NCBI GenBank assembly: GCA_910587515.1
Contig: CAJULW010000008.1
Coordinates: forward strand, 1-25,065
Source of the DNA: an uncultured Duncaniella sp.
Lineage (GTDB): Bacteria > Bacteroidota > Bacteroidia > Bacteroidales > Muribaculaceae
Direction of reading: 5' to 3'
DNA: 25,065 bases
Shown: one piece after another, positions 14,901 to 22,959 of the stretch
Position numbering within the stretch: position 1 is the first letter of the stretch
How the letters are laid out: each line of letters starts with the position of its first letter
Notes under the pieces: generated by a model
What the model saw: only the letters and a program-made list of their open reading frames with translations
Told to the model about the DNA's origin: nothing
Database searches by the model: none
Program-made: the position numbers and the translations under genes

Positions 14901-16052
14901 GCCTTTGGAGAAATATCGGATGGCCAATGCAGTGATAAAGTATAGCCCGGTGAGTGCCCAGAGTCCGAGGTAGTAGTGGCTGACATCGGAAATTGTCGCT
15001 CCGTTGCTGTTTATGCGGATGAGTCCTTCGATACCCCAGGTGGACGGTATTAAATCGGAGACCATAAGCCAAAATTTATTGAATGCATATCGAGGCCAGG
15101 TCAGACCTGAGAGGAATAGGAAAACAACCGATGTGAAAACTATGACCAATAGGCTTGACTCTCGTTCCCGTACGAATATCTGTAGAGTCTGTCCGAGAAA
15201 TGAGGTAGCAAGGAGCATGACGAATATCATCGGCATAAAGTCTATAAAATTCCCGATGTGCGGGAGTGAAAACATGTAAGGTATGATTTCAAGTATATAG
15301 TAGCTTAGTGGAATATAAACCATCATATAGCATAGGGATTTGCCAAGAACGGTCGCTGTCGGTCCTGCTTTGTGAGCCAATGGGTCGCGATGTCCGTTGC
15401 GTGATCTGCGGTCGCGTGATGTCCCGGCTATCATGGTGATGCCGAGCAGCATGCTCTGTTGGAGTATAAGAACCACGATGCCGGGCATTATAAATGATGC
15501 GAACCCTTGGGTGACGTCACCAAGAAAATTGGCTTGGGTATTGACTGGAAGTCCCCCGATAGAGCTTGTGAGAAGTCCTCCGTCATCGAGCCGACGCGAA
15601 GTGATACGGGTAGCTTCGTTCATCTGCACGTCAGTCATTGAAAACAAGTATTGGCGATATCGGATAAGCAGTGACATATCGGAATAGAAGGATGCTACAG
15701 CTTGCTCTCCGCGGCCTATCTTATGACCGTAATCGGATGGGATTTCAAGCACACCGTAACATTTCTTTTCCATCCATGCTTTTTTTGCTTCCTGGATGTC
15801 GGAGGCGAAGCCGATGACATTGACCCCTTGTGTTGCGGACAGTTCGCGCACGAGTTCACGGCTTTCCGCTGAACGGGACGAGTCGACAACGATGGTGTCT
15901 ATTTTCTTTACTACTTCCGGATTGTAAATCAGTGTATATATGACGGGATAGGCTAACGGAAGGGCGAAGAAAAAGAGCATTACGCCTATGTCGGTGAAAA
16001 CAAGTCGTGTTTCACGTCGCCAAACTTGAAATATGCTTTTAATCCAGTTCAT
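14838..16052 (-). CDS. ABC-2 type transporter permease (export operon, distal gene)
   Basis: This 404-residue protein has the DrrB/YhhJ-type layout. One helix lies at about residues 22-42, then a large periplasmic loop (about 45-185, with IDTIVVDSSRSAESRELVREL). Five further helices lie between about 185 and 395, including MLLATSFLGQTLQIFVRERESS and SVVFLFLSGLTWPRYAFNKF. It would form a dimer or heterodimer with the permease upstream (57-base gap) and move a substrate with the help of HlyD and TolC. The C-terminal tail past the last helix (KGSETHTDSQCQRRKGAEMSEI, in two parts) is polar and is encoded antisense to the end of the DUF4421 gene. The extension may be a late-evolved read-on. The substrate is unknown. 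Confidence 0.82.
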   Translation of the reverse strand: MNWIKSIFQVWRRETRLVFTDIGVMLFFFALPLAYPVIYTLIYNPEVVKKIDTIVVDSSRSAESRELVRELSATQGVNVIGFASDIQEAKKAWMEKKCYGVLEIPSDYGHKIGRGEQAVASFYSDMSLLIRYRQYLFSMTDVQMNEATRITSRRLDDGGLLTSSIGGLPVNTQANFLGDVTQGFASFIMPGIVVLILQQSMLLGITMIAGTSRDRRSRNGHRDPLAHKAGPTATVLGKSLCYMMVYIPLSYYILEIIPYMFSLPHIGNFIDFMPMIFVMLLATSFLGQTLQIFVRERESSLLVIVFTSVVFLFLSGLTWPRYAFNKFWLMVSDLIPSTWGIEGLIRINSNGATISDVSHYYLGLWALTGLYFITALAIRYFSKGSETHTDSQCQRRKGAEMSEI

Positions 16053-16109
16053 TGTATATATGACAGTAGGGGGGATGATGGGAGCTTTTATATCAGTATA
16101 AATAAGCGG

Positions 16110-17264
16110 TCAAGGTATATAGACCGGATGTTCGCATTGCTTCCTTAGACGTCTGAGACCGATTGCCGGCAAGAGAGTGAAACCGATTAGTGCCATATAG
16201 TAGATGCGCGAATAATAGATTGGAATGCCGTTGAGTGCCTGGTCGATATATATCAGAAAATAATACCTGATCGGAACAAGATAGGAAAATATAGCTACAC
16301 CTCCATACATTTTTTCCACCGGAAACGAGAAGCCGGCTATTGAGAAGCATAGTATTCCGGTCAGTGATACAATGCTCATCGCGATGCGAAGGTTGGGCAG
16401 CATTTCGGTTACGAACACCGCGAATCCCTGACATGCGGTGACAAGCAGAAACATCGCTGTGATTATATGTAGCGGATGGTTGTTTAACGGGAATCCGAGA
16501 AATCCGAACATGACTGCCTGGAGCGCAACTCCGACTGATGTGAAAATAATTGTTTGCGGAAGCAGCTTACCGACAAGGGCCGTGGCCATGTTGCCTCCCG
16601 CTGTGTGTAACCATTCTACGGAAGTGCCGGTTTTGTGTTCCTGACAAATGCTGAAAACCGTGACAAGCAATATCACTAAAGCTAAAAGACATGGCAGGAA
16701 CGATTGACAAAGATATATAGCGTAGTTTGTCCACGGATTGTTTAGAGGATGTGTTTTGATGACGACCGGTTGTATAAGCTCACCGGCTGTAATTTCGTCG
16801 GCACCGGCATTTGTCAGTGTCGTCTTTACAATGGCTCCGCTTGTCGATACCGCTATTGTTTTGAAGCCTTTGAAAGAGAGTGATCCCGGAACGAACAGAG
16901 TCATGTTGGAGTAAAACGACAATGTCGGGGTGTCGCCTCCGATGGCTTTTTTCTGAAAATCGGATGGAATAAGGAAAAAACCGTATATCTCTCCGCTTTT
17001 CACCTTGTTCATGGCGTCATGGAAACTTTCGAGATCGTCGCTTATATCGATAAGTTCGGTCGCATTTAGCGAGCGTCCGATCTGGCGTGACATAGACGAA
17101 TGGTCCATGTCTACCATTCCTACCGGAACTTTGAGCGGCAAACCTTCATCCATGAGATTCAGAAGAAGAAATGCGCAGCATGACGGTACGACCAACATCA
17201 TGAAGATATATATCTTACGCGATGTCAGTCTCCGGATTTCACGTTTGAAAAGTCTTAGGAGCAT
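16110..17264 (-). CDS. ABC-2 type transporter permease (export operon)
   Basis: This 384-residue protein has the same architecture as its downstream neighbour: a helix at about residues 18-36, a periplasmic loop (about 38-185, containing VGMVDMDHSSMSRQIGRSL and SGEIYGFFLIPSDFQKKA), and five or six C-terminal helices. The loop after the first C-terminal helix, QEHKTGTSVEWLHTAGG, is the characteristic coupling-region sequence of YhhJ-type exporters, and SFPVEKMYGGVAIFSYLVPIRYY follows near the end. It begins 44 bases after the HlyD gene. Paired non-identical ABC-2 permeases of this kind usually need an ATPase partner, which is not in the window. Confidence 0.84.
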   Translation of the reverse strand: MLLRLFKREIRRLTSRKIYIFMMLVVPSCCAFLLLNLMDEGLPLKVPVGMVDMDHSSMSRQIGRSLNATELIDISDDLESFHDAMNKVKSGEIYGFFLIPSDFQKKAIGGDTPTLSFYSNMTLFVPGSLSFKGFKTIAVSTSGAIVKTTLTNAGADEITAGELIQPVVIKTHPLNNPWTNYAIYLCQSFLPCLLALVILLVTVFSICQEHKTGTSVEWLHTAGGNMATALVGKLLPQTIIFTSVGVALQAVMFGFLGFPLNNHPLHIITAMFLLVTACQGFAVFVTEMLPNLRIAMSIVSLTGILCFSIAGFSFPVEKMYGGVAIFSYLVPIRYYFLIYIDQALNGIPIYYSRIYYMALIGFTLLPAIGLRRLRKQCEHPVYIP

Positions 17265-17308
17265 TATCTTTCTTTTGATATATTGTGGCCTATAGCTTTG
17301 TCCGCCTG

Positions 17309-18331
17309 CTATCTTTGGTTATATATGACGGTCATCCCTGGACGGAGCTCAGGGATATTGTCGATCGTTTTGGCTTTGACCTCGAATGTCTTGCTGTCCC
17401 ATTGCCCTGTAGCCTTTGTGGCCTGCCAGGTCGCATAGCTTCCGAGATCACGCACATAATATATTTTTGCTTTGGCTTTTTTCTGGTTAAGAGCTGGTAT
17501 CATTATGTCAATTTCGCCACCGAGAGGCATGTCGTTGAGTAGCTCCTCGCGAACATTGAACGTTACCCACTTGTCCTTCAACTTGAGCAGACTCATTATG
17601 GGTGCTCCGAGCGATACGAGTTCGCTTTCCTCAGGATACACTTGGTCTATCTGACCGTCGCATGGCGCAAGCAGATACTGGTCTTCAAGAAGGCTCTGCA
17701 CTTCCGCTACGCCTCCTTTGGCAACGTTGACCATGGCTGCCGCACTTTCTTTGTCTTCTTTTTGCGCACCGCTTATCGCCAGGTCAAGTTGGCTTTTTGC
17801 GGCACGGTGTGCTGCGACCGCTGCGTCATAGGCGGCTTTGGCCTCGTCCCGTTTTTGTTCCGAAATCACCCCCTCTTTATAGAGATTTTCCATCCGGTTG
17901 TAAGTTTTTTCTGTTATTTCGACTGCGGCTTCTGCTTGGGCAGCCATGTCGCGTGCAGCCTGTATGATCTGGCTGCGTGTGCCGGCATCGATTTTACGGT
18001 TCTGCGTGCGGGCCACTGTTTCCATGCCTTCCGCCTGCATCAGCTTGGCGTCAGCGAGCGACGAGTGTATATGAACCAGTGTGTCGCCTGCTTTTACCAT
18101 GTCTCCTTCATGGACGTAAATTTTCATCACTCGTCCTGGAAGTTTGCCTGATATGCGAAGCGAAGTCGCGTCGGCCTGTCCTTGTACGATATCATCCGGT
18201 TTATTAAGAAAACAGAACCCGAGAAGTGCAAGCACTATGCAGATGGCTGTCATGATTCCCATGGCTACCATTAGAATTTTATTTTCGCGTTGTTCGTCCG
18301 TAGGCGCGTTGTTATTGATTGTCTCTGACAT
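17309..18331 (-). CDS. HlyD-family membrane fusion protein (periplasmic adaptor)
   Basis: This protein of 340 residues has a short cytoplasmic N-terminus, one membrane helix (about 20-43), and the adaptor layout. A first lipoyl half (LRISGKLPGRVMKIYVHEGDMVKAGDTLV, about 58-86, written across this span) is followed by a long alpha-hairpin coiled coil (about 95-215, rich in Ala, Glu and Lys, with NLYKEGVISEQKRDEA at the turn). The second lipoyl half (YLLAPCDGQIDQVYPEE) and a beta-barrel/MP domain close the protein, which ends LRPGMTVIY. It would bridge the two permeases to the TolC channel. It starts 69 bases after the tolC-like stop. Family is certain; the exported compound is unknown. Confidence 0.88.
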   Translation of the reverse strand: MSETINNNAPTDEQRENKILMVAMGIMTAICIVLALLGFCFLNKPDDIVQGQADATSLRISGKLPGRVMKIYVHEGDMVKAGDTLVHIHSSLADAKLMQAEGMETVARTQNRKIDAGTRSQIIQAARDMAAQAEAAVEITEKTYNRMENLYKEGVISEQKRDEAKAAYDAAVAAHRAAKSQLDLAISGAQKEDKESAAAMVNVAKGGVAEVQSLLEDQYLLAPCDGQIDQVYPEESELVSLGAPIMSLLKLKDKWVTFNVREELLNDMPLGGEIDIMIPALNQKKAKAKIYYVRDLGSYATWQATKATGQWDSKTFEVKAKTIDNIPELRPGMTVIYNQR

Positions 18332-18400
18332 GACTGAGTGGATTATTGTAATGGTTGTTGAAATTTGTTGCTTTTAAATGGCATAGATATATTAGAATGT

Positions 18401-19873
18401 CTATTCTGTCGGATATATATTCATTTTGCCGAGCACTTTGCTGAGGTATACATCACAGAGGTATACGTCTATGCGTGCGTCTATGTTTTCCGAATGGGCT
18501 TTCAGCCATGCTGTCTGGGCTTCCATAACATTGTCTATGGTCATGACACCGTCGCGGAATCCGACATCCGCGCAACGCATGTTTTCATCGGCCTTGGCGA
18601 GATTCGTTTCTGTCATCTGGAATGTTTTCACAGCCTCTTTCGCTTTGAACGAGGCTTGATTGACCTGTAGGTCGACGAGATCGCATGCATTCTCGAATTC
18701 AAGTTGAGCGGCCACGGTCTGAGCCTTTGCCGCGCGTAGCTTGTTGTAGTTTCCTCCCCAGTGCCAAATCGGTATTGTGACCATGGCGCCGACGGAGAAC
18801 ATGCCGTTAAAATTTTTCTGAAATCCGTTGAACATGTTCGGGTTTGAGAAAGAGTAAGTTCCGACCAACGCGAGATTCGGCATCATTGAGGCTCTGGCCA
18901 CATTTTCTTTTTCTTTATATATCTTGACTCCTAATTCAAGAGCCTTGAGGTCGTCGCGCGAAGCATAGACCTCCTGCATATCGTAACTGTTGGCTATGGG
19001 GGCGGATATGGATATTTCTTCGGTGTCTTCGTCAGCGAGCGTGAAACGGCTGTGTATGGAAAGTCCACACACCTGAGCAAGGGCCATTTTGGAGAGGACA
19101 AGTCCGTTTTCAACTTTCGTAAGGTCTACCTGGGCTGAGTTTAGTTTGACATCTACCGTCAATTGGTCGCGTTTGGTTGCTACCCCCTGTTCTATCATTA
19201 GACGGACGTTGCGGCTCAACGTGTCAAGGAGGTTGACATAGCTTATGGCCAATTTTTGTTTGGCTTTGAGGGAAACGACTTGCCAATACGCAGCGTCTAC
19301 CGCATAGATTATATCTTGTGCGGTGTTGTCGTGCATAGTTTTTGCTATGCTTTCGGCATAGCCGGTTATTTTGTTCATCGATACGATTTTGCCACCCATG
19401 AATATCGGTTGTGTCAATGTCACGGCTCCGAAAAAGACATTGTGCAAGTCGTAGCTTAGTGCCTCTTTGGGCAAAAAGGCTACTTGTTCAGGGATAGGTT
19501 TCCCATTGACCAAAATCGGTTCGCCTGTTGCGGGATTTTTTACAAAACTGAATTCATATCCCTGTTTTTGTGGATCAAAATTTTTTATCGGAAGCAGTTG
19601 GTCTGACCCGAGTACGGATATGCCTTTTTGATTATATATATATCCGCCGGTGAAATCTATCGAAGGAAGATAGGCGGCAAAGGCCTGATCTTTCTCGTAG
19701 CCGGCGACTTTGATCTGCTGGGCGGATTTGCGAAGTGTCTTATTGTTTTTCAATGCCAATTCACGGCACTCGTCAATGGTGAGCATGCGTCCATCAGTCA
19801 CGGTCGCAGTCTGTGCATGTACATGTAAAGATGCCATTATCAGAAATGCAGCGAGAAATCTATATATAGCCAT
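18401..19873 (-). CDS. TolC-family outer-membrane efflux protein
   Basis: About 490 residues with a signal peptide (1-21, ending HVHAQ) and two OEP repeats dominated by long amphipathic helices: LTIDECRELALKNNKTLRKS near the start, then IYAVDAAYWQVVSLKAKQKL mid-protein, and DENMRCADVGFRDGVMTIDNV in the second repeat. The trimer would form the outer-membrane channel and periplasmic tunnel for the exporter encoded downstream. The frame is open to 19912, but the ATG at 19873 places the signal peptide at the start, so I use it. It is the first gene of the operon tolC - hlyD - permease - permease. A -7 element lies about 55 bases upstream. Confidence 0.87.
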   Translation of the reverse strand: MAIYRFLAAFLIMASLHVHAQTATVTDGRMLTIDECRELALKNNKTLRKSAQQIKVAGYEKDQAFAAYLPSIDFTGGYIYNQKGISVLGSDQLLPIKNFDPQKQGYEFSFVKNPATGEPILVNGKPIPEQVAFLPKEALSYDLHNVFFGAVTLTQPIFMGGKIVSMNKITGYAESIAKTMHDNTAQDIIYAVDAAYWQVVSLKAKQKLAISYVNLLDTLSRNVRLMIEQGVATKRDQLTVDVKLNSAQVDLTKVENGLVLSKMALAQVCGLSIHSRFTLADEDTEEISISAPIANSYDMQEVYASRDDLKALELGVKIYKEKENVARASMMPNLALVGTYSFSNPNMFNGFQKNFNGMFSVGAMVTIPIWHWGGNYNKLRAAKAQTVAAQLEFENACDLVDLQVNQASFKAKEAVKTFQMTETNLAKADENMRCADVGFRDGVMTIDNVMEAQTAWLKAHSENIDARIDVYLCDVYLSKVLGKMNIYPTE

Positions 19874-19926
19874 GATCGGATAGTTAATTGAAACGTGGTC
19901 TTTAAAAATCAAGTGGAAATTGTCTG

Positions 19927-19934
19927 CAAATATA
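19927..19934 (-). promoter_or_regulatory. -7 promoter element for the TolC/HlyD/permease operon
   Basis: TATATTTG followed by CA on the minus strand matches TAnnTTTG and lies 54 bases before the ATG at 19873. No TTG is found at the expected -33 spacing. Confidence 0.5.
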
Positions 19935-20162
19935 ACTTCTTTTGGAGATTAAAAGTTTACATCAAATGATGATATTTAATCCCGATATGGCTAATTTTTG
20001 GTCAGTTTTCCCTGTTGCGTTGTGGTTGGGGGCTTAGTGTCTCTGAATATCGTTATTTTTAATTGTATGATATTTGGAAAATTGAAATTCATAAGTTTAT
20101 TTTGCAGGATAAGTCAATAATGTAGATTAATGTCAAAAAAATAGTATCACTGTCAGTAAAAA

Positions 20163-20170
20163 TACTTTTG
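20163..20170 (+). promoter_or_regulatory. -7 promoter element abutting the fructokinase start
   Basis: TACTTTTG matches TAnnTTTG but ends only two bases before the first ATG (20173). If used, transcription would begin at about 20176, inside the annotated start, which favours the second ATG at 20185 as the real start. No -33 match is obvious. Confidence 0.4.
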
Positions 20171-20172
20171 TT

Positions 20173-21087
20173 ATGTCAAAAAATATGGTTGACAATTCTG
20201 GCGCAGGTAAAATAGTAGGTATCGGAGAACTCTTATGGGACATGTTGCCTGATGGTAAACAACTTGGAGGTGCACCGGTCAATTTTGCGTATCATGTTTC
20301 TCAGTTTGGCCTTAATGGAATAGCAGTCAGTGCGGTTGGACGGGACGCTCTCGGAGAAGAGATGGAAGCCGCTCTTCGTGACAAAAATATTGTGTCGAAG
20401 TTGGAGCGGGTTGATGCTCCTACCGGTATTGTGGATGTAAAGATAGATGCTTTTGGAGTTCCGTTATATGATATAAAGAAAAATGTCGCCTGGGACAATA
20501 TCCCTTTCTCCGGTCAACTCGAAGATCTTGCATCGGAAACGGTTGCTGTGTGCTTCGGGTCGCTTGCACAGCGTAGCGACGTTTCGCGTGAGACGATAAA
20601 TGCCTTTCTTGACGCCATGCCTACAGGGCCCGGATACTATAGGATTTTTGATATAAATTTACGGCAGGATTTTTATGACAGGGATATTGTCTGCAATTCT
20701 TTGAATAAGTGCAATATTCTTAAAATCAATGAAGAAGAACTTGAAGAAGTCAGTCGTATCTTGGGATATGCCGGATGTGATACAAAAGAGAAATGTTGTA
20801 ATCTCATATCTGATTACGATCTTGAGATTTTGATTCTTACGTGTGGAGCTTTTGGCAGTTATGTTTTTACACCTTATGAGGATAGTTTTGTGGAGACTCC
20901 AAAGGTAGTTGTGGCTGATACGGTCGGTGCCGGAGATTCCTTTACAGCGACGTTTGTCGCGTCTGTTTTAAAAGGACGCTCGATCAAGGATGCTCATAAA
21001 CTTGCTGTAGAAGTCTCGGCTTTTGTATGTTCATGTAACGGAGCCACGCCTGAAATACCGTGCGGTATTATTGACAGATGTAAATAG
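20173..21087 (+). CDS. Fructokinase (PfkB family)
   Basis: A 304-residue sugar kinase of the ribokinase/PfkB fold. The substrate-binding signature GELLWDMLPDGKQLGGAP spans residues 18-35, followed by the N of xNFAYH. The ATP site and catalytic base DTVGAGDSF spans 249-257, with Asp255 as the likely base. AWDNIPF, CFGSLAQR and FDINLRQDFY are shared with Bacteroides fructokinases known to me. It phosphorylates fructose, probably to fructose-6-phosphate, for glycolysis. ATG 20173 is the longest start; ATG 20185 (MVDNSG) is an alternative that fits the promoter position better. By eye the gene looks somewhat more AT-rich than its neighbours. It is a single-gene unit converging on the RNase H gene. 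Confidence 0.87.
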   Translation: MSKNMVDNSGAGKIVGIGELLWDMLPDGKQLGGAPVNFAYHVSQFGLNGIAVSAVGRDALGEEMEAALRDKNIVSKLERVDAPTGIVDVKIDAFGVPLYDIKKNVAWDNIPFSGQLEDLASETVAVCFGSLAQRSDVSRETINAFLDAMPTGPGYYRIFDINLRQDFYDRDIVCNSLNKCNILKINEEELEEVSRILGYAGCDTKEKCCNLISDYDLEILILTCGAFGSYVFTPYEDSFVETPKVVVADTVGAGDSFTATFVASVLKGRSIKDAHKLAVEVSAFVCSCNGATPEIPCGIIDRCK

Positions 21088-21101
21088 TTTGTCATCTTGT
21101 C
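21073..21101. terminator. Possible weak bidirectional hairpin between convergent genes
   Basis: GACAGATG (21073-21080) can pair with CATCTTGTC (21093-21101) with one bulged base and a 12-base loop. It spans the stop codons of both convergent genes and is followed by ATTTTC on the plus strand. It is weak and may be accidental. Confidence 0.3.
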
Positions 21102-21744
21102 ATTTTCTGCCGAAATCAGCAGGTATTTCACCCCATTCTTGAGTATCCCATGTCAAGATTGGATTTGTGATGTCATGGTTTTGGAGCCAAATGGTCGCCC
21201 GTCTGATCATCTCGAAAAGATGTGCGTTTTGAGGTGTGGGTTTAAGTGACGTTTTCGGTTGCCGGTTTCTGACCCATGACCGAGCCGTTTTTGAGTCGGT
21301 GTATATAGGTGTGTTGTGACGGCCTTGTTGGTGCAGCAGCGCGAGCCCGTGCACAAGAGCGAGGTATTCACCTATATTGTTTGTCCCTCCATCGAAAGGG
21401 CCGGCATGGAATATACGTTCACCTGTGCGGACCCATACGCCCTGATACTCTACCGGTCCAGGGTTTTTTGAGCACGCTGCGTCTACCGCCAGTGCGTCAA
21501 GACATATTTCAGGGAATGCTTCATAGTTGATTTTCATTTTCGGGCCTGTCGCTATGGCTTTCAGAAGTTCGATCTGCTCCGCCGGGTCACCGCGGTAGGC
21601 TTCCACCGCTGCTTCTTGTGAGTCGAAACTCCGATATTTTGCGTTCGGGTATCCGTTGACCTGCAGTTGGCATTCTTCCCATGAATCAAAAACACCGGTG
21701 GCATAGCCGTTCCATACTACATAGAATTTTTTTCTTGGAGCCAT
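21100..21744 (-). CDS. rnhA: Ribonuclease HI with N-terminal RHBD domain
   Basis: A 214-residue enzyme that cuts the RNA strand of RNA:DNA hybrids, removing primers and R-loops. The N-terminal hybrid-binding domain (about 5-50: KKFYVVWNGYATGVFDSWEEC, and YRSFDSQEAAVEAYRG) is the viroplasmin-like RHBD found in eukaryotic and Bacteroidetes RNases H. The catalytic domain follows with Asp88 (AVDAACSKNPGP), Glu126 (NNIGEYLALVHGL), Asp150 (YTDSKTARSWV) and Asp210 (GEIPADFGRK) in the expected order. A TTG six bases earlier is in frame, but the ATG at 21744 (MAPRKKF) is preferred. It lies nine bases after the dehydrogenase-like gene and converges on the fructokinase. Confidence 0.92.
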   Translation of the reverse strand: MAPRKKFYVVWNGYATGVFDSWEECQLQVNGYPNAKYRSFDSQEAAVEAYRGDPAEQIELLKAIATGPKMKINYEAFPEICLDALAVDAACSKNPGPVEYQGVWVRTGERIFHAGPFDGGTNNIGEYLALVHGLALLHQQGRHNTPIYTDSKTARSWVRNRQPKTSLKPTPQNAHLFEMIRRATIWLQNHDITNPILTWDTQEWGEIPADFGRK

Positions 21745-21753
21745 AGGCAATGT

Positions 21754-22935
21754 TTATGAAAGTGTGAGATATATGCTTATGTCGACATTGCGCATACCGG
21801 TGGCTTTGGCCGTCTTGGGATTAACGATGCGACCGAAAAATGTAAGTGTCGCTTTTTGCATTCCCGGCAATAGTTTCAATGCGTTGTTGACGCCTTCGCA
21901 TGTCACTATAGAACTCATAAGTGTGAGGAAGGTGTTGCTTAGAGCCATGGCTGCGGTTCGTGCGACCGCACAGCCCGCATTGATGAAACATAGCCGTTCA
22001 GGAGAGGTCGCGGATGCCGGCAGAGCCGTTGCGTCAGCGAGATCGACCGATCTCATCGACGGGAAGGCAGAGCCGCAGTCTGACGCGAGGTCGAATGCGA
22101 TGGCTCCGCGTTTCATCACCGTTATCAGCTCCCGTTCCACAGAGAACGGTTCGCGAGTGGGAGTGACCACCACCACGTCTGCGCTTCGAAGCGCGTTTTC
22201 TACTGTGTGGGGGTGCAGGGTGGAACTGATGACCCAAGGTCCGAGCTCCTGTGAAGCCCGTCTGAGCGAATAGACATCGTTGTCATACATTCTTACCGTG
22301 GCTCCAAGTCCCATTGACGAGCGGGCTGCTGCGCAGGCAGCTATACCCGAACCGATTATAAGTGTCTCGCATGGTATGATTCCGGCCACACCGCCAAGCA
22401 ATATGCCTTTTCCCCTGGTAGAGTCGGCCAGTAGAGAGGAGGCTATAGCTATCGAAGCCCTGCCGTCTATTTCAGCGAGAATATCAGCGAAAGGAGTGCA
22501 ACCGCGGGAGTCTTCAATAAGGTCTATCGCTATGGTTATTATATGCCGTTTCAACAATTCTTGGACTATTTCCGGCCGTTGGTTTACTGATCTCATCAAT
22601 GTCAATAACATCGCGCCTTTTCTCAAGTGTCTGACATCGGATATGTCGGGTGAGGCGAGATGGATAACAATGTCGCAACGCAAAGCCTCTTCGCGTGTAG
22701 TGACAGATACGCCCGCCCGTAGATACTGATTGTCGGTGTAATTGATGTGAACGGCGGCGTTTTCCTGCATTTTGATACGGAAGCCCCTTTCGGTCAAAGC
22801 GGCTGCGGCTTCCGGTGTTATGGGAAATCGTCGTTCCGACGGATTGTCACAGGCTGGCAGACCGATGGTGAATCCACGGGGAGAGGAGAGTGTTTCCTGT
22901 GGTTGTTCTTGAGGAGTGGAAGCGGACTTATGCAT
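21754..22935 (-). CDS. Divergent alanine dehydrogenase/PNT-family protein
   Basis: This 393-residue protein resembles the Bacteroidetes branch of the alanine dehydrogenase / transhydrogenase alpha family. The N-terminal substrate domain begins GFTIGLPACDNPSERRFPITPEA in this region (residues 21-43), with Arg35 or Arg36 matching the conserved substrate Arg. The Rossmann domain is at about 185-300 (LLGGVAGIIPCETLIIGSG, then GLGATVRMYDND with Asp218). The lysine of the usual KVKEP motif is absent (IVIHLASP, 89-96), the later catalytic His region reads LLTLMRSVNQ with no His, and the glycine motif is GSGIAA rather than GxGxxG. A working L-alanine dehydrogenase is therefore doubtful. It follows aroK by 24 bases. 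Family placement is fairly sure, activity not. Confidence 0.75.
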   Translation of the reverse strand: MHKSASTPQEQPQETLSSPRGFTIGLPACDNPSERRFPITPEAAAALTERGFRIKMQENAAVHINYTDNQYLRAGVSVTTREEALRCDIVIHLASPDISDVRHLRKGAMLLTLMRSVNQRPEIVQELLKRHIITIAIDLIEDSRGCTPFADILAEIDGRASIAIASSLLADSTRGKGILLGGVAGIIPCETLIIGSGIAACAAARSSMGLGATVRMYDNDVYSLRRASQELGPWVISSTLHPHTVENALRSADVVVVTPTREPFSVERELITVMKRGAIAFDLASDCGSAFPSMRSVDLADATALPASATSPERLCFINAGCAVARTAAMALSNTFLTLMSSIVTCEGVNNALKLLPGMQKATLTFFGRIVNPKTAKATGMRNVDISIYLTLS

Positions 22936-22959
22936 TGGGCGTTTTTTGATATCGGTTTT

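Larger units (their letters stand above)
19874..20172. other. Intergenic region between divergent tolC-like and fructokinase genes
   Basis: This AT-rich stretch of 299 bases separates two divergent genes. It holds a -7 element for each direction (19927-19934 minus, 20163-20170 plus). I see no ORF of note, no tRNA, no repeat and no clear operator palindrome in it. Confidence 0.6.

Noticed and set aside
18394..18407. Small AGAAT/ATTCT hairpin at the end of the tolC-like gene
   Set aside because: Only five AT-rich pairs, overlapping the stop codon; too weak to call a terminator.
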